Below, piece after piece: positions 16,318 to 26,266 of a stretch of DNA of 64,000 nucleotides (position 1 is its first letter; each line of letters starts with the position of its first letter). The notes below the pieces were generated by a model. It did not search any database, had not been told where the DNA came from, and worked only from the letters and a program-made list of their open reading frames with translations. Location of the stretch: positions 1,922,001 through 1,986,000 of the forward strand of contig NZ_CP163302.1 of the NCBI RefSeq assembly GCF_041022165.1. The letters are read 5' to 3'. The stretch comes from Sinomonas sp. P10A9 (GTDB taxonomy: Bacteria; Actinomycetota; Actinomycetes; Actinomycetales; Micrococcaceae). Position numbers and translations under genes: made by a program.

Positions 16318-17234
16318 GGATCGTCTTCGCGGGAACGCCGCAAGTGGCGGTACCGTCCATGGACCGACTCGTCGAGGCCGGCCACGAGATCGTCGGCGTG
16401 CTCACACGGCCCGACGCACCAGTCGGCCGCAGGCGGGTCCTCACGCCGTCGCCGGTCGCCGCCCGGGCCGAGGCCCTCGGCCTACCGCTGCTCAAGGCCA
16501 GCCGCGTCACGGACGAGGCCACGGCACAACTCGCCGCCTGGAACCCTGACGCCGCGGCGATCGTGGCGTACGGCGGGATCATTCCGCCCGCCGCCCTCGC
16601 TGTGCCCGCCCACGGCTGGATCAACCTGCACTTCTCGCTGCTGCCTGCATGGCGCGGAGCGGCCCCGCTCCAGTACTCCGTCATCCACGGCGATGACGTG
16701 GTCGGCGCCAGCACGTTCCGGCTCGAGGAGGGCCTCGACACCGGACCTGTCTACGGGACCCTCGTCCTCACGCCAGGACCGGAGGCCACAAGCGGTGAGC
16801 TCCTTGCCGAGCTCGCCGAGAGCGGGGCCGAACTTCTCGCCCAGACCATCTCGGGTATTGACGCCGGGCGCCTGGAGCCCCGTCCCCAGACCGGCGAGCC
16901 GACGTACGCCCCGAAGCTCACCCTCGACGACGGACGACTCGAGTGGAGCCTCCCGGCGGTCGCGCTGCACCGCCGTGCCCGCGGGGTCACTCCTGAGCCG
17001 GGCGCGTGGACGCTCCTTGACGGAGCGCGGCTGAAGCTCGCGCCGCCCCGACTCAGGCCGGACATCCAGGGTGTCCCTCCGGGCAGACTGGCCTGGGCGG
17101 GCAGGGCAGTCGTCGTGGGAACCGGCACTCACGCGCTCGAGCTCACGCGGGTCCAGCCCTCCGGGAAGAAGATGATGCCCGCGTCAGATTGGGCCCGCGG
17201 AGCGGGAGACATCGAAGGGACGGTTCTGGGATGA
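16314..17234 (+). CDS. fmt: Methionyl-tRNA formyltransferase
   Basis: 306 residues. It transfers formyl from 10-formyl-THF to initiator Met-tRNA. The N-terminal formyltransferase domain has the FAGTPQVA start, the catalytic Asn-His-Asp set (INLHFSLLPAWRGAAP, then GLDTGPVY), and a C-terminal Formyl_trans_C domain. ATG 16314 overlaps the def stop; the rsmB start overlaps its own stop, so def-fmt-rsmB form one coupled unit. Confidence 0.96.
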   Translation: MRIVFAGTPQVAVPSMDRLVEAGHEIVGVLTRPDAPVGRRRVLTPSPVAARAEALGLPLLKASRVTDEATAQLAAWNPDAAAIVAYGGIIPPAALAVPAHGWINLHFSLLPAWRGAAPLQYSVIHGDDVVGASTFRLEEGLDTGPVYGTLVLTPGPEATSGELLAELAESGAELLAQTISGIDAGRLEPRPQTGEPTYAPKLTLDDGRLEWSLPAVALHRRARGVTPEPGAWTLLDGARLKLAPPRLRPDIQGVPPGRLAWAGRAVVVGTGTHALELTRVQPSGKKMMPASDWARGAGDIEGTVLG

Positions 17235-18814
17235 GCGAACGCGGGGAACCACGCGACCGGGGGAGGGCTCGGTCCGGAGGCGACGGCGAGCGCCGTCGGG
17301 ACCCTCGTCGGGACGCCCAGGGCCGGGAGCGCAACCGTGGCGGGGCCGCACCGCGCCGCTTCAGCGAGCAGGCTCCGAGCCAGCGCTCGCGCGCGGCGGA
17401 CCCGGCGCGGCTCGTGGCGTTCGAGGTGCTGCGCGCAGTCTCGCGGGACGACGCCTACGCGAACCTCGTCCTGCCCCAGCGGATCCGCCATCATCGATTG
17501 GACCGCCGGGACGCAGGGTTCGCAACGGAGCTCGCCTACGGAGCCCTGCGCGGCCAGGGGACGTATGACGCGATCCTTGCCCTGAACGTCGACCGTCCGC
17601 TGGGCCAGCTCGATCCCGCCGTCCTGGACGTCCTGCGTCTCGGTACCCATCAGCTCCTCGGGATGCGCGTCCCGCCGCACGCCGCACTCAACCAGACTGT
17701 TGCGCTCACCCGGGCCGTCGTGGGCGCAGGTCCGGCCTCACTGGTCAACGCCGTGCTCCGGCGCGTCAGCGAGAAGGAGCTCGACGAATGGCTCGCCGAG
17801 CTCGAGTCGGCGCAGCCGGATGCGACGGAACGGGACGCACTGAGGTACTCCCACCCGGGGTGGATCGTGCGCGCCCTGAGGCAGTCCCTCGCGGCCCACG
17901 GCCGCGGTGCGGATGAGATCTCGGACCTGCTCGAGGCGGACAACGCGGCGCCCGTGGTCAATCTCGTGGCGCTTCCGGGCATCGGGACGCTTGACGAAGC
18001 ACTCGAGGGGGGTGCCCGCACCGGCGACCTCGTCGAAGGGTCAGCGCTGTCTGGCGGAGGCGACCTCGGACGGTGGTCCGCGGTACGTGACGGGACACTG
18101 CGCGTGCAGGACGTCGGTTCGCAGCTCGTGGCCCGTGCTGTCGCCGCCGCACCATTGGATGAACCCCCGCAGGACTCCGGGCGCAGGCCCGAGCGATGGC
18201 TCGACCTGTGCGCCGGGCCAGGCGGGAAGGCCGCGCTGCTCGGTGCCCTTGCAGCCGAGCGCGGCGCCACCCTGTTTGCCAACGAGGTGCTGCCGCACCG
18301 GGCCGAGCTCGTCCGCAAGGCCCTGCACCCGGTTCCCGCGGACGCGTGGGAGGTCCACACCGGCGATGGACGCACCCTCGGGACCGAGCATCCGGGTCAG
18401 TTCGACCGGGTGATCGCCGACGTCCCGTGCACGGGCCTAGGCGCCCTCCGCCGGCGCCCCGAGTCGCGGTGGCGCCGCTCGCCCAATGACCTCGCAGAGC
18501 TCGGCCCGCTCCAGCGGGCCCTCCTCGAGTCGGCGATTGATGCGACGGCTCCCGGCGGCGTGGTGGGCTACGTGACGTGTTCCCCCCACCCCGCGGAGAC
18601 TACCGTGGTCGTCGCGGATGCCCTCAGACGGCGCGACGACATCGAGCTCCTCGACGCGGGAGCCGCCCTCGACGCCGTCGCGCTCCACCCGCTTGGAGCC
18701 GGCCACGACGGCACAGCCCAGCTCTGGCCGCACATCCACGCCACCGATGCGATGTTCCTGGCCCTGTTCCGCAAGCTGCCGGCCGCCACGCGTCTGGCGG
18801 ACCGTCGTCGATGA
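17231..18814 (+). CDS. rsmB: 16S rRNA m5C967 methyltransferase RsmB (RsmB/NOP family)
   Basis: 527 residues from ATG 17231, which overlaps the fmt stop (ATGA). An Arg/Gly-rich N-terminal tail of about 50 residues leads into a NusB-type RNA-binding domain, then a SAM methyltransferase domain. SAM motif I is [13 protein letters not shown]. The two catalytic cysteines are in [11 protein letters not shown] and in [10 protein letters not shown]. Methylation of C967 in 16S rRNA is the family role. Confidence 0.93.
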   Translation: MSERGEPRDRGRARSGGDGERRRDPRRDAQGRERNRGGAAPRRFSEQAPSQRSRAADPARLVAFEVLRAVSRDDAYANLVLPQRIRHHRLDRRDAGFATELAYGALRGQGTYDAILALNVDRPLGQLDPAVLDVLRLGTHQLLGMRVPPHAALNQTVALTRAVVGAGPASLVNAVLRRVSEKELDEWLAELESAQPDATERDALRYSHPGWIVRALRQSLAAHGRGADEISDLLEADNAAPVVNLVALPGIGTLDEALEGGARTGDLVEGSALSGGGDLGRWSAVRDGTLRVQDVGSQLVARAVAAAPLDEPPQDSGRRPERWLDLCAGPGGKAALLGALAAERGATLFANEVLPHRAELVRKALHPVPADAWEVHTGDGRTLGTEHPGQFDRVIADVPCTGLGALRRRPESRWRRSPNDLAELGPLQRALLESAIDATAPGGVVGYVTCSPHPAETTVVVADALRRRDDIELLDAGAALDAVALHPLGAGHDGTAQLWPHIHATDAMFLALFRKLPAATRLADRRR

Positions 18815-18825
18815 AGGAGTCCCCA

Positions 18826-19491
18826 GTGACCTGCTGCATCCACCCGAGCATCCTCTCGGCCGACTTCGTCAATCTCGAGGCGGAGCTTGCGAGGATCTCC
18901 ACGGCGGACGCCGTGCACGTCGATGTCATGGACAACCACTTCGTGCCGAACCTCACCCTCGGCCTCCCCATCGTCGAGCGGATCCAGGCCGTCAGCCCGA
19001 TCCCGCTCGATGCGCACCTGATGATTGCCGACGCCGACCGGTGGGCACCGCTGTACGCGGACTTGGGCCTCGCATCTGTCACCTTCCACGCCGAGGCTGC
19101 CACGGCACCCATCAAGCTCGCGCGCGAGCTGCGGGCGAGGGGCTCGAGGGCGGGAATGGCCCTGCGCCCGGCGACCGCCGTCGAGCCCTACCTCGACATG
19201 CTGGGCGAACTCGACCTGCTGCTGATCATGACCGTCGAGCCGGGGTTCGGAGGGCAGTCCTTCCTCGATGTCACGCTGCCGAAGATTCGGCGCGCCCGCG
19301 CCGCGGTTGACGGCTCAGACGCGAAGGTGGCCATCCAGGTCGACGGCGGCATCTCCGCTGCGACCATCGAGCGGGCGGCGGAAGCCGGCGCCGACGTGTT
19401 CGTCGCGGGCTCGGCGGTCTACGGCGCGCAGGACCCGGCGGACGCCATTCGCCGGCTTCGCGGGCTTGCAGTGAGCGCGTCCAAGGCCTGA
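18826..19491 (+). CDS. rpe: Ribulose-phosphate 3-epimerase
   Basis: 221 residues from GTG 18826, chosen because AAGGAG (18814-18819) lies six bases before it and family members start at this point; an ATG at 18811 overlapping the rsmB stop is in frame and would add five residues. TIM-barrel enzyme interconverting ribulose-5-P and xylulose-5-P in the pentose phosphate pathway. Motifs: [21 protein letters not shown] (metal His/Asp), [10 protein letters not shown] and VDGGI. Confidence 0.95.
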   Translation: MTCCIHPSILSADFVNLEAELARISTADAVHVDVMDNHFVPNLTLGLPIVERIQAVSPIPLDAHLMIADADRWAPLYADLGLASVTFHAEAATAPIKLARELRARGSRAGMALRPATAVEPYLDMLGELDLLLIMTVEPGFGGQSFLDVTLPKIRRARAAVDGSDAKVAIQVDGGISAATIERAAEAGADVFVAGSAVYGAQDPADAIRRLRGLAVSASKA

Positions 19492-19495
19492 GGCC

Positions 19496-19515
19496 GCCCT
19501 TCGGGGCTTATTGTG
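19496..19515 (+). terminator. Short UUCG-loop terminator after rpe
   Basis: GCCC TTCG GGGC hairpin (19496-19507) followed by TTATTGT, just before the FMN riboswitch region. The stem is short, so strength is uncertain. Confidence 0.45.
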
Positions 19516-19616
19516 ACTGTCCGCACTTCACCACTGCGCGGCGTGTGGCACAATGTAGATGGCCGTTTGGTTGAACTGTCATTAAACACTTGACCAGACG
19601 CCTGTACCAATGAAGA

Positions 19617-19755
19617 ACGTGCTCCGGGGTCGGTGAAAGTCCGAACCGGCGGTGATAGTCCGCGACCCGGCATCCTGCTTGTCACAGAGCGGGAGGCTGG
19701 TTGAGCCGGTGGAATTCCGGCACCGACAGTCAAAGTCTGGATGGGAGAAGCACGT
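19617..19755 (+). ncRNA. FMN riboswitch (RFN element)
   Basis: Conserved RFN pieces occur in order: GGGGTCGGTGAAAGTCCG, AACCGGCGGTGATAGTCCG, CGACCC, GCCGGTGGAATTCCGGCACC and GACAGTCAAAGTCTGGATGG, then AGAAGCACG. The closing stem pairs ACGTGCT (19617-19623) with AGCACGT (19749-19755). Binding of FMN would shut down the riboflavin genes downstream, either by termination or by hiding the ribosome site. No obvious terminator hairpin with T-tract follows, so translational control is plausible. Confidence 0.96.
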
Positions 19756-19836
19756 GCAGTCCGCGGTGCGCCGAATGTGGCGTATCGCTTCTGTCGCAAC
19801 CCCGGAGCCGCTGCGGTGAAGGGAAGGATGGTTGCG

Positions 19837-19980
19837 ATGGACTTCATGCAGTGGCTCTTGACAGCGCAGATCCCCGTGGGGGGATCCAAGCTGCTGCTCC
19901 GCGAGGTGGTCGGAAAAGACTCCGGTCTCGCGATGGCCCTTGGCGGCATGCCCCGCCATGAGGCGGTGGTGGTCGTATGA
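19837..19980 (+). pseudogene. Truncated PnuC-type transporter (probable RibM/PnuX riboflavin transporter remnant)
   Basis: A 47-codon ORF starting MDFMQWLLTAQIPVGG, continuing through LLLREVVG to ALGGM, then ending abruptly in PRHEAVVVV and a stop. The first ~38 residues match the conserved N terminus of actinobacterial PnuC-family proteins; full-length members have about 200 residues and seven or eight membrane segments. The remaining four-fifths is absent in all frames because ribD begins at 19977. A good ribosome site (GGAAGGA) remains, and the stop overlaps the ribD ATG (ATGA), so the stub may now serve only to couple ribD translation to the riboswitch. Confidence 0.7.
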
Positions 19981-21071
19981 GGGCCGCGGACACGACCCTT
20001 GCGGTCGTCGACGCCGATCTGACATTCATGGACCAGGCTCTTGCCCTCGCTGCGCGCGGCGTGCGGGGGGCCAACCCGCTCGTGGGAGCGGTCGCCGTCG
20101 GCCGCGACGGTGCGGTCCTCGCGACGGGCTGGCACCGGGGTGCCGGGACCTCCCACGCCGAGGCGGATGCGATCGCCACTGCGGCGCGCGAGGGCACAGA
20201 CCTTGCCGGCGCCACCATGTATGTGACGCTCGAGCCCTGCAACCACACAGGGCGCACCGGACCGTGCGCACAGGCACTCATAGCGGCACAGGTCTCCCGT
20301 GTCGTGTACGCGATCGACGATCCGCACGCCGCCGCGAGCGGTGGTGCCGAGACGCTCCGCGCGGCCGGCATCGAAGTGGTCAAGGGCGTACGCTCCGACG
20401 AGGCGACCGAACTCAATCGTCGGTGGCTGGGCGCTGTCTCGTCACGCCGCCCCTTCGTGACACTCCACCTCGCGCAGACGCTCGACTCGCGGATTGCCGC
20501 CGAGGACGGCACGAGCCAGTGGATCACCTGCCCGCAGTCCCTTGCGGACAATCACGCCACACGCTCGCTGATCGACGCCATTCTCGTCGGCAGCCAGACG
20601 GTGGCCGTGGACAACCCGAGGCTCACGGCCCGGGACACTGACGGTTCCCTCCTGGCCCACCAGCCGCTGCGGGCCGTCATGGGACTGCGCGACGTCCCTG
20701 AGGGCGCCGCAGTCCGCGGAACCGACGGGAAGTTCGTGCACCTGCGCACGCAGGACCCGGCGGAGGCGCTCGAGACGCTCTTCAGCCTCGGCGTCCGCCA
20801 CGTCATGGTCGAGGGCGGCGCGCGCATTATCGCCGCGTTCCTCGGCGCGAGCCTCGTCGACGAGCTCATCGTCTACCAGGCCCCCACGATCCTGGGCTCG
20901 GGCAAGAACGCCGTGAGTGACATCGGCGTGCACACGCTCGCCGACGCCCAGCACTGGGACTGGGACGAGTCGGACGGTGGCGCCGTACGGCGGCTGGGCA
21001 ACGACCTCAGGCTCCACCTCTTCCCGGCCGCCGCGCCGGCTACCACCCTGTCATCCAAGGAGATCCACTGA
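19977..21071 (+). CDS. ribD: Bifunctional diaminohydroxyphosphoribosylaminopyrimidine deaminase / 5-amino-6-(5-phosphoribosylamino)uracil reductase
   Basis: 364 residues, steps 2 and 3 of riboflavin synthesis. The N-terminal deaminase domain has the zinc motifs HAEADAI and EPCNHTGRTGPC. The C-terminal RibD_C reductase domain has TLDSRIAAEDG and VEGGARIIAAFL. ATG 19977 overlaps the stop of the transporter remnant. The next gene, ribE, overlaps by one base (TGATG). Confidence 0.96.
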   Translation: MRAADTTLAVVDADLTFMDQALALAARGVRGANPLVGAVAVGRDGAVLATGWHRGAGTSHAEADAIATAAREGTDLAGATMYVTLEPCNHTGRTGPCAQALIAAQVSRVVYAIDDPHAAASGGAETLRAAGIEVVKGVRSDEATELNRRWLGAVSSRRPFVTLHLAQTLDSRIAAEDGTSQWITCPQSLADNHATRSLIDAILVGSQTVAVDNPRLTARDTDGSLLAHQPLRAVMGLRDVPEGAAVRGTDGKFVHLRTQDPAEALETLFSLGVRHVMVEGGARIIAAFLGASLVDELIVYQAPTILGSGKNAVSDIGVHTLADAQHWDWDESDGGAVRRLGNDLRLHLFPAAAPATTLSSKEIH

Positions 21072-21694
21072 TGTTCACCGGAATCATCGCCGAGCGCGGC
21101 ACGATCGAAGAGGTCCACAGCAGCGGCGAGAGCGCCGTCCTGACGCTCACTGCCCCGACGCTCGCCCGGGACCTGCCGCTCGGCGGTTCGATCGCCGTCG
21201 ACGGCTGCTGCCTCACTGCCGTCACGAATGACGGGCACCGGTTCACCGTCGACGTCATGGGGGAGTCCCTCGTCCGGACCACGATCGGTGGGCGCAAGGC
21301 CGGAGACCAGGTCAATCTCGAGCGCTGCGTCCCTGCTGGCGGGCGTCTCGACGGGCACGTGGTGCAGGGACACGTCGACGGTGTCGGCACCCTTCTCGAG
21401 CGGGAGCCGCTCGAGAACTGGAACCGCCTGCGGTTCTCCGTTCCGGCGGACCTTGCAAAGTACATCGCCGAGAAGGGCTCCATCGCGGTCGACGGTGTGT
21501 CACTGACAGTGACGGCCGTCAGCGAGGCCGGCGCGGAGTCCCCGTGGTTCGAAGTGGGACTCATCCCAGCGAGCCTCGCGGAGACCGGCCTTGGCGCGAA
21601 GCCCTTGGGCGGCGCGGTGAACCTCGAGGTCGACGTGCTCGCTAAGTACACGGCCCGCCTCCTTGCCTTCGACGGACAGGGGGCCCAGCGATGA
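21071..21694 (+). CDS. ribE: Riboflavin synthase (alpha-type)
   Basis: 207 residues with two lumazine-binding repeats. It starts with the hallmark [10 protein letters not shown] and has repeat motifs GCCLTAV and GVSLTVTAV. It makes riboflavin from two molecules of dimethylribityllumazine supplied by RibH. It overlaps ribD and ribB at its ends, so the genes are coupled. Confidence 0.96.
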   Translation: MFTGIIAERGTIEEVHSSGESAVLTLTAPTLARDLPLGGSIAVDGCCLTAVTNDGHRFTVDVMGESLVRTTIGGRKAGDQVNLERCVPAGGRLDGHVVQGHVDGVGTLLEREPLENWNRLRFSVPADLAKYIAEKGSIAVDGVSLTVTAVSEAGAESPWFEVGLIPASLAETGLGAKPLGGAVNLEVDVLAKYTARLLAFDGQGAQR

Positions 21695-22344
21695 CCGATA
21701 CGCTGCACGGCATCAGGCTCGAACCGGTCCAGGCCGCCGTCGATGCACTCCGGGACGGTCGGCCGGTCCTTGTCGTCGACGACGAGGACCGCGAGAACGA
21801 GGGCGACATTATCTTCGCCGCCCAGCACGCGACCCCGGCGCTCATGGGCTGGACCATCCGCTACTCGTCCGGCGTGATCTGCGTGCCCATGCCGGGGGAG
21901 ACGGCTGAACGGCTCGAGCTCCCGCCCATGGTGGAGGTCAACCAGGACGCCAAGGGGACCGCCTACACCGTCTCGTGCGACCTGCGCGCGGGAATCACCA
22001 CGGGCATCAGCGCGACGGACCGCGCGAACACCGTCGCGGCCCTCGCGGACGCCACGTCGGCTCCCTCCGACTTCACCCGGCCGGGGCATATTTTCCCGCT
22101 GCGTGCGGTTGACGGAGGTGTACTGGTCCGTCAGGGCCACACCGAGGCGGCGGTGGAGCTGTGCCGTCTCGCAGGTCTCGCCCCTGTGGGGGTGATCGCC
22201 GAAGTGGTGCATGACGACGGCGAGATGATGCGGCTTCCAGCGCTGCGGGGGTTCGCGGACGAGCACGGCTGCCCGCTCATCTCGATCGAGGACCTCGTGG
22301 ACTACGTGGCCGCCAGGCGGACCGCGCAAGGAGGAGAGCGATGA
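21691..22344 (+). CDS. ribB: 3,4-dihydroxy-2-butanone 4-phosphate synthase
   Basis: 217 residues: the DHBP synthase domain alone. Catalytic and metal residues are in [11 protein letters not shown] and GHTEAAVEL, with TRPGHIFPL between. It converts ribulose-5-P to the four-carbon donor for lumazine. In many actinobacteria RibB and RibA are fused; here a four-base overlap (ATGA) splits them into two genes. It shares its substrate with rpe upstream. Confidence 0.95.
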   Translation: MTDTLHGIRLEPVQAAVDALRDGRPVLVVDDEDRENEGDIIFAAQHATPALMGWTIRYSSGVICVPMPGETAERLELPPMVEVNQDAKGTAYTVSCDLRAGITTGISATDRANTVAALADATSAPSDFTRPGHIFPLRAVDGGVLVRQGHTEAAVELCRLAGLAPVGVIAEVVHDDGEMMRLPALRGFADEHGCPLISIEDLVDYVAARRTAQGGER

Positions 22345-23024
22345 GCAAGAGTCCTTCCCCGACACCGGCGGCGCGCCCCCAACATCCCCACCCGGTCTCG
22401 GGGGGCCCGATCGTGAAGCTGCCCACGGCATTCGGCGATTTCGTCGCCCAGGCGTGGACTGACGAGGAGACAGGGGCCGAGCACCTGGCGGTGAGCTCGC
22501 CCGAGCCGCCCGCGGCGGGTGTTGCGCCCCTCGTGAGGCTGCACTCGGAATGCCTCACGGGTGACGTCTTCGGGTCCTACCGGTGCGACTGCGGCGAGCA
22601 GCTCGCCTATGCGCTGGGGCTCATCGGTGCCGAGGGCGGAACGCTCCTGTACCTGCGCGGCCAGGAAGGCCGCGGCATCGGACTCGCGAACAAGATCAAG
22701 GCGTATGCCCTCCAGGAGGCCGGCTTCGACACGGTTGAGGCCAACGAGCAGCTTGGACTGCCGGTGGATGCCCGCTCCTACAGGGCCGCGGCCCAGATCC
22801 TCGCCGAGATGGGCCTGACGCACATTCGGCTTCTGAGCAACAATCCCGACAAGAAGCGGCGTCTGGCGAAGGCCGGCGTGCACGTGGTCGAGATGGTCCC
22901 GACCGAGGTGCCCTCGCGCGTCGAGAATCTCCGCTACCTGCAGACCAAGAGGGACCGCATGGACCACCTGCTCCAACTCGCTGCCGAACCGGCCGGCCTT
23001 CGGGCCATCGGCGAGGCCGACTGA
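22341..23024 (+). CDS. ribA: GTP cyclohydrolase II
   Basis: 227 residues. First committed step from GTP. The zinc-binding Cys set is in [19 protein letters not shown], with the catalytic stretch [12 protein letters not shown] and [12 protein letters not shown]. The N-terminal ~35 residues are Pro-rich and probably a linker left from a RibBA-type arrangement. ATG 22341 overlaps the ribB stop. Confidence 0.96.
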   Translation: MSKSPSPTPAARPQHPHPVSGGPIVKLPTAFGDFVAQAWTDEETGAEHLAVSSPEPPAAGVAPLVRLHSECLTGDVFGSYRCDCGEQLAYALGLIGAEGGTLLYLRGQEGRGIGLANKIKAYALQEAGFDTVEANEQLGLPVDARSYRAAAQILAEMGLTHIRLLSNNPDKKRRLAKAGVHVVEMVPTEVPSRVENLRYLQTKRDRMDHLLQLAAEPAGLRAIGEAD

Positions 23025-23115
23025 CGGCGCCTGGCCCTGTCAACTGGCCCCGCTCGCGCTCGACCCACGATACCATCCCCCCAAGACCCAACCCCAGACG
23101 AAGGAACCATTCTGC

Positions 23116-23589
23116 ATGAGCGGCTACGGCGCCCCCACCCTGTCCCTTGAGAACCCCGAGCTTGCAACGCTTCGGCTCGCCGTCGTCGCTGCAAGCTGGC
23201 ACACGCAGATCATGGACGGTCTCCTCGACGGCGCCCTGCGCGCCGCGGAGGAGGCGGGAATCGCCTCGCCGACCGTCGTCCGCGTCCCCGGCAGCTTCGA
23301 GCTGCCGGTGGCCGCCGGGAAGCTCGCCGAGACGCACGACGCCGTGGTCGCGCTCGGCGTCGTCATCCGTGGCGGGACGCCGCATTTCGAGTACGTGTGC
23401 GAGGCCGCGACGATGGGCCTCACCGACGTGAGCGTGCGCACCGGCGTGCCCGTGGGCTTCGGCGTGCTCACGTGCGACACCGAGGAGCAGGGGATCGAGC
23501 GCGCCGGCCTCCCGGGCTCGAAGGAGGACAAGGGCCACGAGGCGACGACGGCGGCGCTGCTCACCGCGGCGACCCTCCGCGCGCTCTGA
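23116..23589 (+). CDS. ribH: 6,7-dimethyl-8-ribityllumazine synthase
   Basis: 157 residues. It condenses the pyrimidine with the four-carbon donor. Motifs: [26 protein letters not shown] and [12 protein letters not shown]. The 91-base gap after ribA contains TACCAT before AAGGA and ATG 23116, so a second promoter is possible, but co-transcription with the riboswitch operon is equally likely. Confidence 0.96.
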   Translation: MSGYGAPTLSLENPELATLRLAVVAASWHTQIMDGLLDGALRAAEEAGIASPTVVRVPGSFELPVAAGKLAETHDAVVALGVVIRGGTPHFEYVCEAATMGLTDVSVRTGVPVGFGVLTCDTEEQGIERAGLPGSKEDKGHEATTAALLTAATLRAL

Positions 23590-23676
23590 CGGGGCATGTC
23601 GTCTTTGTCACACGGGGTCGGTCACATGGCTGGCCCCGGTGCGGGCCTACTCTCGGCCTCCAGTAGTCTTGAGCCC

Positions 23677-23940
23677 GTGAAGGATTTCGAGACACTGTTC
23701 GCCGAGCTCAGCGAGAAGGCCCAGACCCGTCCGGCCGGCTCGCGCACCGTCGCCGAACTGGAGTCCGGAGTGCACGGCATCGGCAAGAAGATCGTCGAAG
23801 AGGCCGCCGAGGTGTGGATGGCCGCCGAGTACGAGTCGGACGAAGAGGCCGCGGAGGAGATCTCGCAGCTGCTCTACCACGTCCAGGTGCTCATGATCGC
23901 GAAGGGCATGTCGCTCGCGGACGTGTACAGGCACCTCTAG
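23677..23940 (+). CDS. hisE: Phosphoribosyl-ATP pyrophosphatase
   Basis: 87 residues from GTG 23677, the normal HisE length; an upstream in-frame ATG would add 27 residues unlike the family. TAGTCT (23664-23669) ends seven bases before the GTG, consistent with a leaderless transcript. Motifs: [13 protein letters not shown] and [13 protein letters not shown] (Mg-binding acidic residues). It hydrolyses PR-ATP to PR-AMP, step 2 of histidine synthesis. Confidence 0.95.
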   Translation: MKDFETLFAELSEKAQTRPAGSRTVAELESGVHGIGKKIVEEAAEVWMAAEYESDEEAAEEISQLLYHVQVLMIAKGMSLADVYRHL

Positions 23941-24024
23941 CCGCGCGCGCCCACGGGCGCCGCGGCGAGAGAGAAGCCAGTGGCAGCAACAGCCAGTACC
24001 GCACCAAGACCAGAGAAAGCCCTC

Positions 24025-24873
24025 ATGCTCCGTGTAGCCGTCCCGAACAAGGGATCCCTGTCAGAAGCCGCGACCTCCATGCTGTCCGAGGCCGGATACC
24101 GCCAGCGCCGCGAAGGCGGCCGCGAACTCGTCATGGTCGATCCTGACAACGACATCGAGTTCTTCTACCTCCGTCCCCGTGACATCGCGGTCTACGTGGG
24201 CCGTGGAACCCTTGATGTGGGCATCACGGGCCGTGACCTCCTCCTCGACTCGGAGGTCGAGGCCGAGGAACTCCTCGGTCTAGGCTTCGCGGCCTCGACG
24301 TTCCGCTTCGCAGCCCCCGTCGGGGCGTTCTCCACCCTCGCGGACCTCGAGGGCAAGCGCATCGCGACGAGCTACGACGGACTCGTTCGCCGCTACCTCG
24401 GTGAGCGCGGGATCGAGGCGTCGCGCGTCGTCCGGCTCGACGGCGCCGTCGAATCCTCGGTGCGGCTCGGCGTCGCCGACGCGATTGCCGACGTCGTCGA
24501 GACCGGCAGCACGCTCAAGGCCGCGGGCATGGAGGTGTTCGGGGAGCCGCTGCTCCAGTCCGAGGCCGTCCTGATCGGCCGCACTGGCCACACGCTGCCG
24601 GCGATCGAGGTGCTCATCCGCCGCCTCCAGGGTGTCCTCGTGGCGCGTCAGTACGTCCTCATGGACTATGACGTCCGCAAGGACCTCGTCGAGCAGGCCG
24701 CAGCGCTCACGCCGGGCCTCGAGTCCCCGACTGTCTCCCCGCTGCGCGACTCGGAGTGGGTTGCCGTGCGCTCTATGGTCCCCAAGCGCGAGACCAATCG
24801 GATCATGGACGAGCTGTACGACCTCGGCGCCCGCGCCATTCTCGTCAGCAGCATCCACGCCTGCCGCATCTAG
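24025..24873 (+). CDS. hisG: ATP phosphoribosyltransferase (long form)
   Basis: 282 residues from ATG 24025 ([16 protein letters not shown]); an in-frame GTG at 23980 would add 15 residues and has its own GAGAGAAG ribosome-like site. First enzyme of histidine synthesis. It has the periplasmic-binding-like catalytic domain with [10 protein letters not shown] and an active-site stretch [15 protein letters not shown]-terminal HisG_C domain is present, so the enzyme should be inhibited directly by histidine. Confidence 0.95.
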   Translation: MLRVAVPNKGSLSEAATSMLSEAGYRQRREGGRELVMVDPDNDIEFFYLRPRDIAVYVGRGTLDVGITGRDLLLDSEVEAEELLGLGFAASTFRFAAPVGAFSTLADLEGKRIATSYDGLVRRYLGERGIEASRVVRLDGAVESSVRLGVADAIADVVETGSTLKAAGMEVFGEPLLQSEAVLIGRTGHTLPAIEVLIRRLQGVLVARQYVLMDYDVRKDLVEQAAALTPGLESPTVSPLRDSEWVAVRSMVPKRETNRIMDELYDLGARAILVSSIHACRI

Positions 24874-24886
24874 GGGAGGTACACGC

Positions 24887-25660
24887 ATGTCCGTCGCCAT
24901 CCGCGTCATTCCGTGCCTCGACGTCGACGCCGGCCGCGTCGTCAAGGGCGTGAACTTCCTGAACCTCCGTGACGCCGGTGATCCAGTCGAGCTTGCCCAC
25001 CGCTACGACAACGCTGGCGCCGACGAGCTGACGTTCCTCGACGTCACCGCGTCCTCGTCAGACCGGCAGACCACGTTCGACGTCGTGCGCCGCACCGCCG
25101 AGGAAGTCTTCATCCCGCTCACCGTCGGCGGTGGCGTGAGGGGAGTGGACGACGTCGACCGCCTCCTCCGTGAGGGCGCGGACAAGGCGTCGATCAACAC
25201 GGCGGCCATTGCGCGGCCCGGCGTGATCGATGAGATCACCCGCCATTTCGGATCGCAGGTGCTCGTGCTCTCGGTCGATGCGCGCCGGGTCCAGGGCGAG
25301 ACGATGACGCCGTCGGGCTTCGAGGTCACGACCCACGGCGGCCGCAAGGGCACGGGGATCGATGCCGTGGCGTGGGCCAAGGAGGCCGCAGATCGGGGCG
25401 TGGGGGAGATCCTGCTCAACTCGATCGACGCGGACGGCACGAAGGAGGGGTTCGACCTCGAGCTGATCCGCCTGATCCGCGCGGCCGTCAGGGTCCCGAT
25501 CATCGCTTCGGGCGGTGCCGGTGAGCCCGGGCACTTCCCGCCGGCGATCGAGGCCGGGGCGGATGCCGTTCTCGCCGCGTCGATGTTCCATTTCGGCCCC
25601 GCGGACATGATCGGCCAGGTCAAGGCCGCGATCCGTGAGGCTGGCTACGCCGTCCGCTGA
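24887..25660 (+). CDS. hisF: Imidazole glycerol phosphate synthase cyclase subunit
   Basis: 257 residues from ATG 24887, preceded by GGGGAGG 13 bases after the hisG stop. TIM barrel with catalytic Asp residues in [15 protein letters not shown] and [13 protein letters not shown], and phosphate loops TVGGGVRG and ASGGAGEP. Its partner HisH is not in the window. hisE-hisG-hisF are separated from hisI by two opposing genes. Confidence 0.96.
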   Translation: MSVAIRVIPCLDVDAGRVVKGVNFLNLRDAGDPVELAHRYDNAGADELTFLDVTASSSDRQTTFDVVRRTAEEVFIPLTVGGGVRGVDDVDRLLREGADKASINTAAIARPGVIDEITRHFGSQVLVLSVDARRVQGETMTPSGFEVTTHGGRKGTGIDAVAWAKEAADRGVGEILLNSIDADGTKEGFDLELIRLIRAAVRVPIIASGGAGEPGHFPPAIEAGADAVLAASMFHFGPADMIGQVKAAIREAGYAVR

Positions 25661-25698
25661 CGCTGGTTCCGCCACCACGGCAGGCAGGTACGGCGTCT

Positions 25699-25726
25699 CG
25701 CGCCAGCCGGTGCGGCGGCTGGCGCG
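25699..25726. terminator. Bidirectional terminator after hisF
   Basis: CGCGCCAGCCG (25699-25709) pairs perfectly with CGGCTGGCGCG (25716-25726) around a six-base loop, between convergent genes. Confidence 0.75.
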
Positions 25727-25732
25727 ACGCAG

Positions 25733-26197
25733 CTATCGTGCCCTGACCTTCGCCGCCTCGGCCCAGCCCTGTTCGAGGTAGGCGGGGATGCTGGCGGGAT
25801 CGCCGTCGACAATCGTCACGAGCCACTCCGCGCCCTCGAGGAATGCTTCCTCGGCCAGCGCCGAGACGACGGCCGCCCCGAGGCGCCCATCGGCGTCGTC
25901 GGCGGTGAACTCGAAACCACCGATCGCTGCGACTCCGTCGCCGAACGACACGAGGCCCTTCGCGGCCGGGCGGCCCCAGATGGTGAGCTCGACGGCGTCG
26001 TAGTCACCCAGGGGCGCCTCGGCGAGGCCTCCGCCCTCCGGCAGCTTGGGCGGCTGTGGAATGTCTCCGGTCGGGATGGCCAGGACAGTCGCGTCCGCGC
26101 TGCCGGAGCCGTCATGCAGCGAATACCCGTGGGGGTCCTCGCCGAGGGCAGCAAACAGTGGAGCGACGGTGTCCCAACGGAGCTCGAAGTCAGTCAT
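25733..26197 (-). CDS. Conserved hypothetical protein
   Basis: 154 residues, acidic and soluble, no signal or membrane segment. I do not recognise the family with certainty. The C-terminal stretch GDPASIPAYLEQGWAEA resembles the last part of GNAT acetyltransferases (the N-P-x-x-I-x-x-Y helix), so it may be a divergent member; this is weak. ATG 26197 has GGATGGAG close upstream. The TIGR03085 gene upstream is on the same strand, 69 bases away. Confidence 0.55.
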   Translation of the reverse strand: MTDFELRWDTVAPLFAALGEDPHGYSLHDGSGSADATVLAIPTGDIPQPPKLPEGGGLAEAPLGDYDAVELTIWGRPAAKGLVSFGDGVAAIGGFEFTADDADGRLGAAVVSALAEEAFLEGAEWLVTIVDGDPASIPAYLEQGWAEAAKVRAR

Positions 26198-26266
26198 GAC
26201 TCCATCCTGCCACCGCGCACGCGGGCGGCTCGCCCCTCACCGGCGCCAGTGGTCCGAGGACCGGGA

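Noticed and set aside
23596..23676. Upstream ATG as the hisE start
   Set aside because: It would add 27 residues unlike HisE, and the -10 box at 23664 lies inside that extension.
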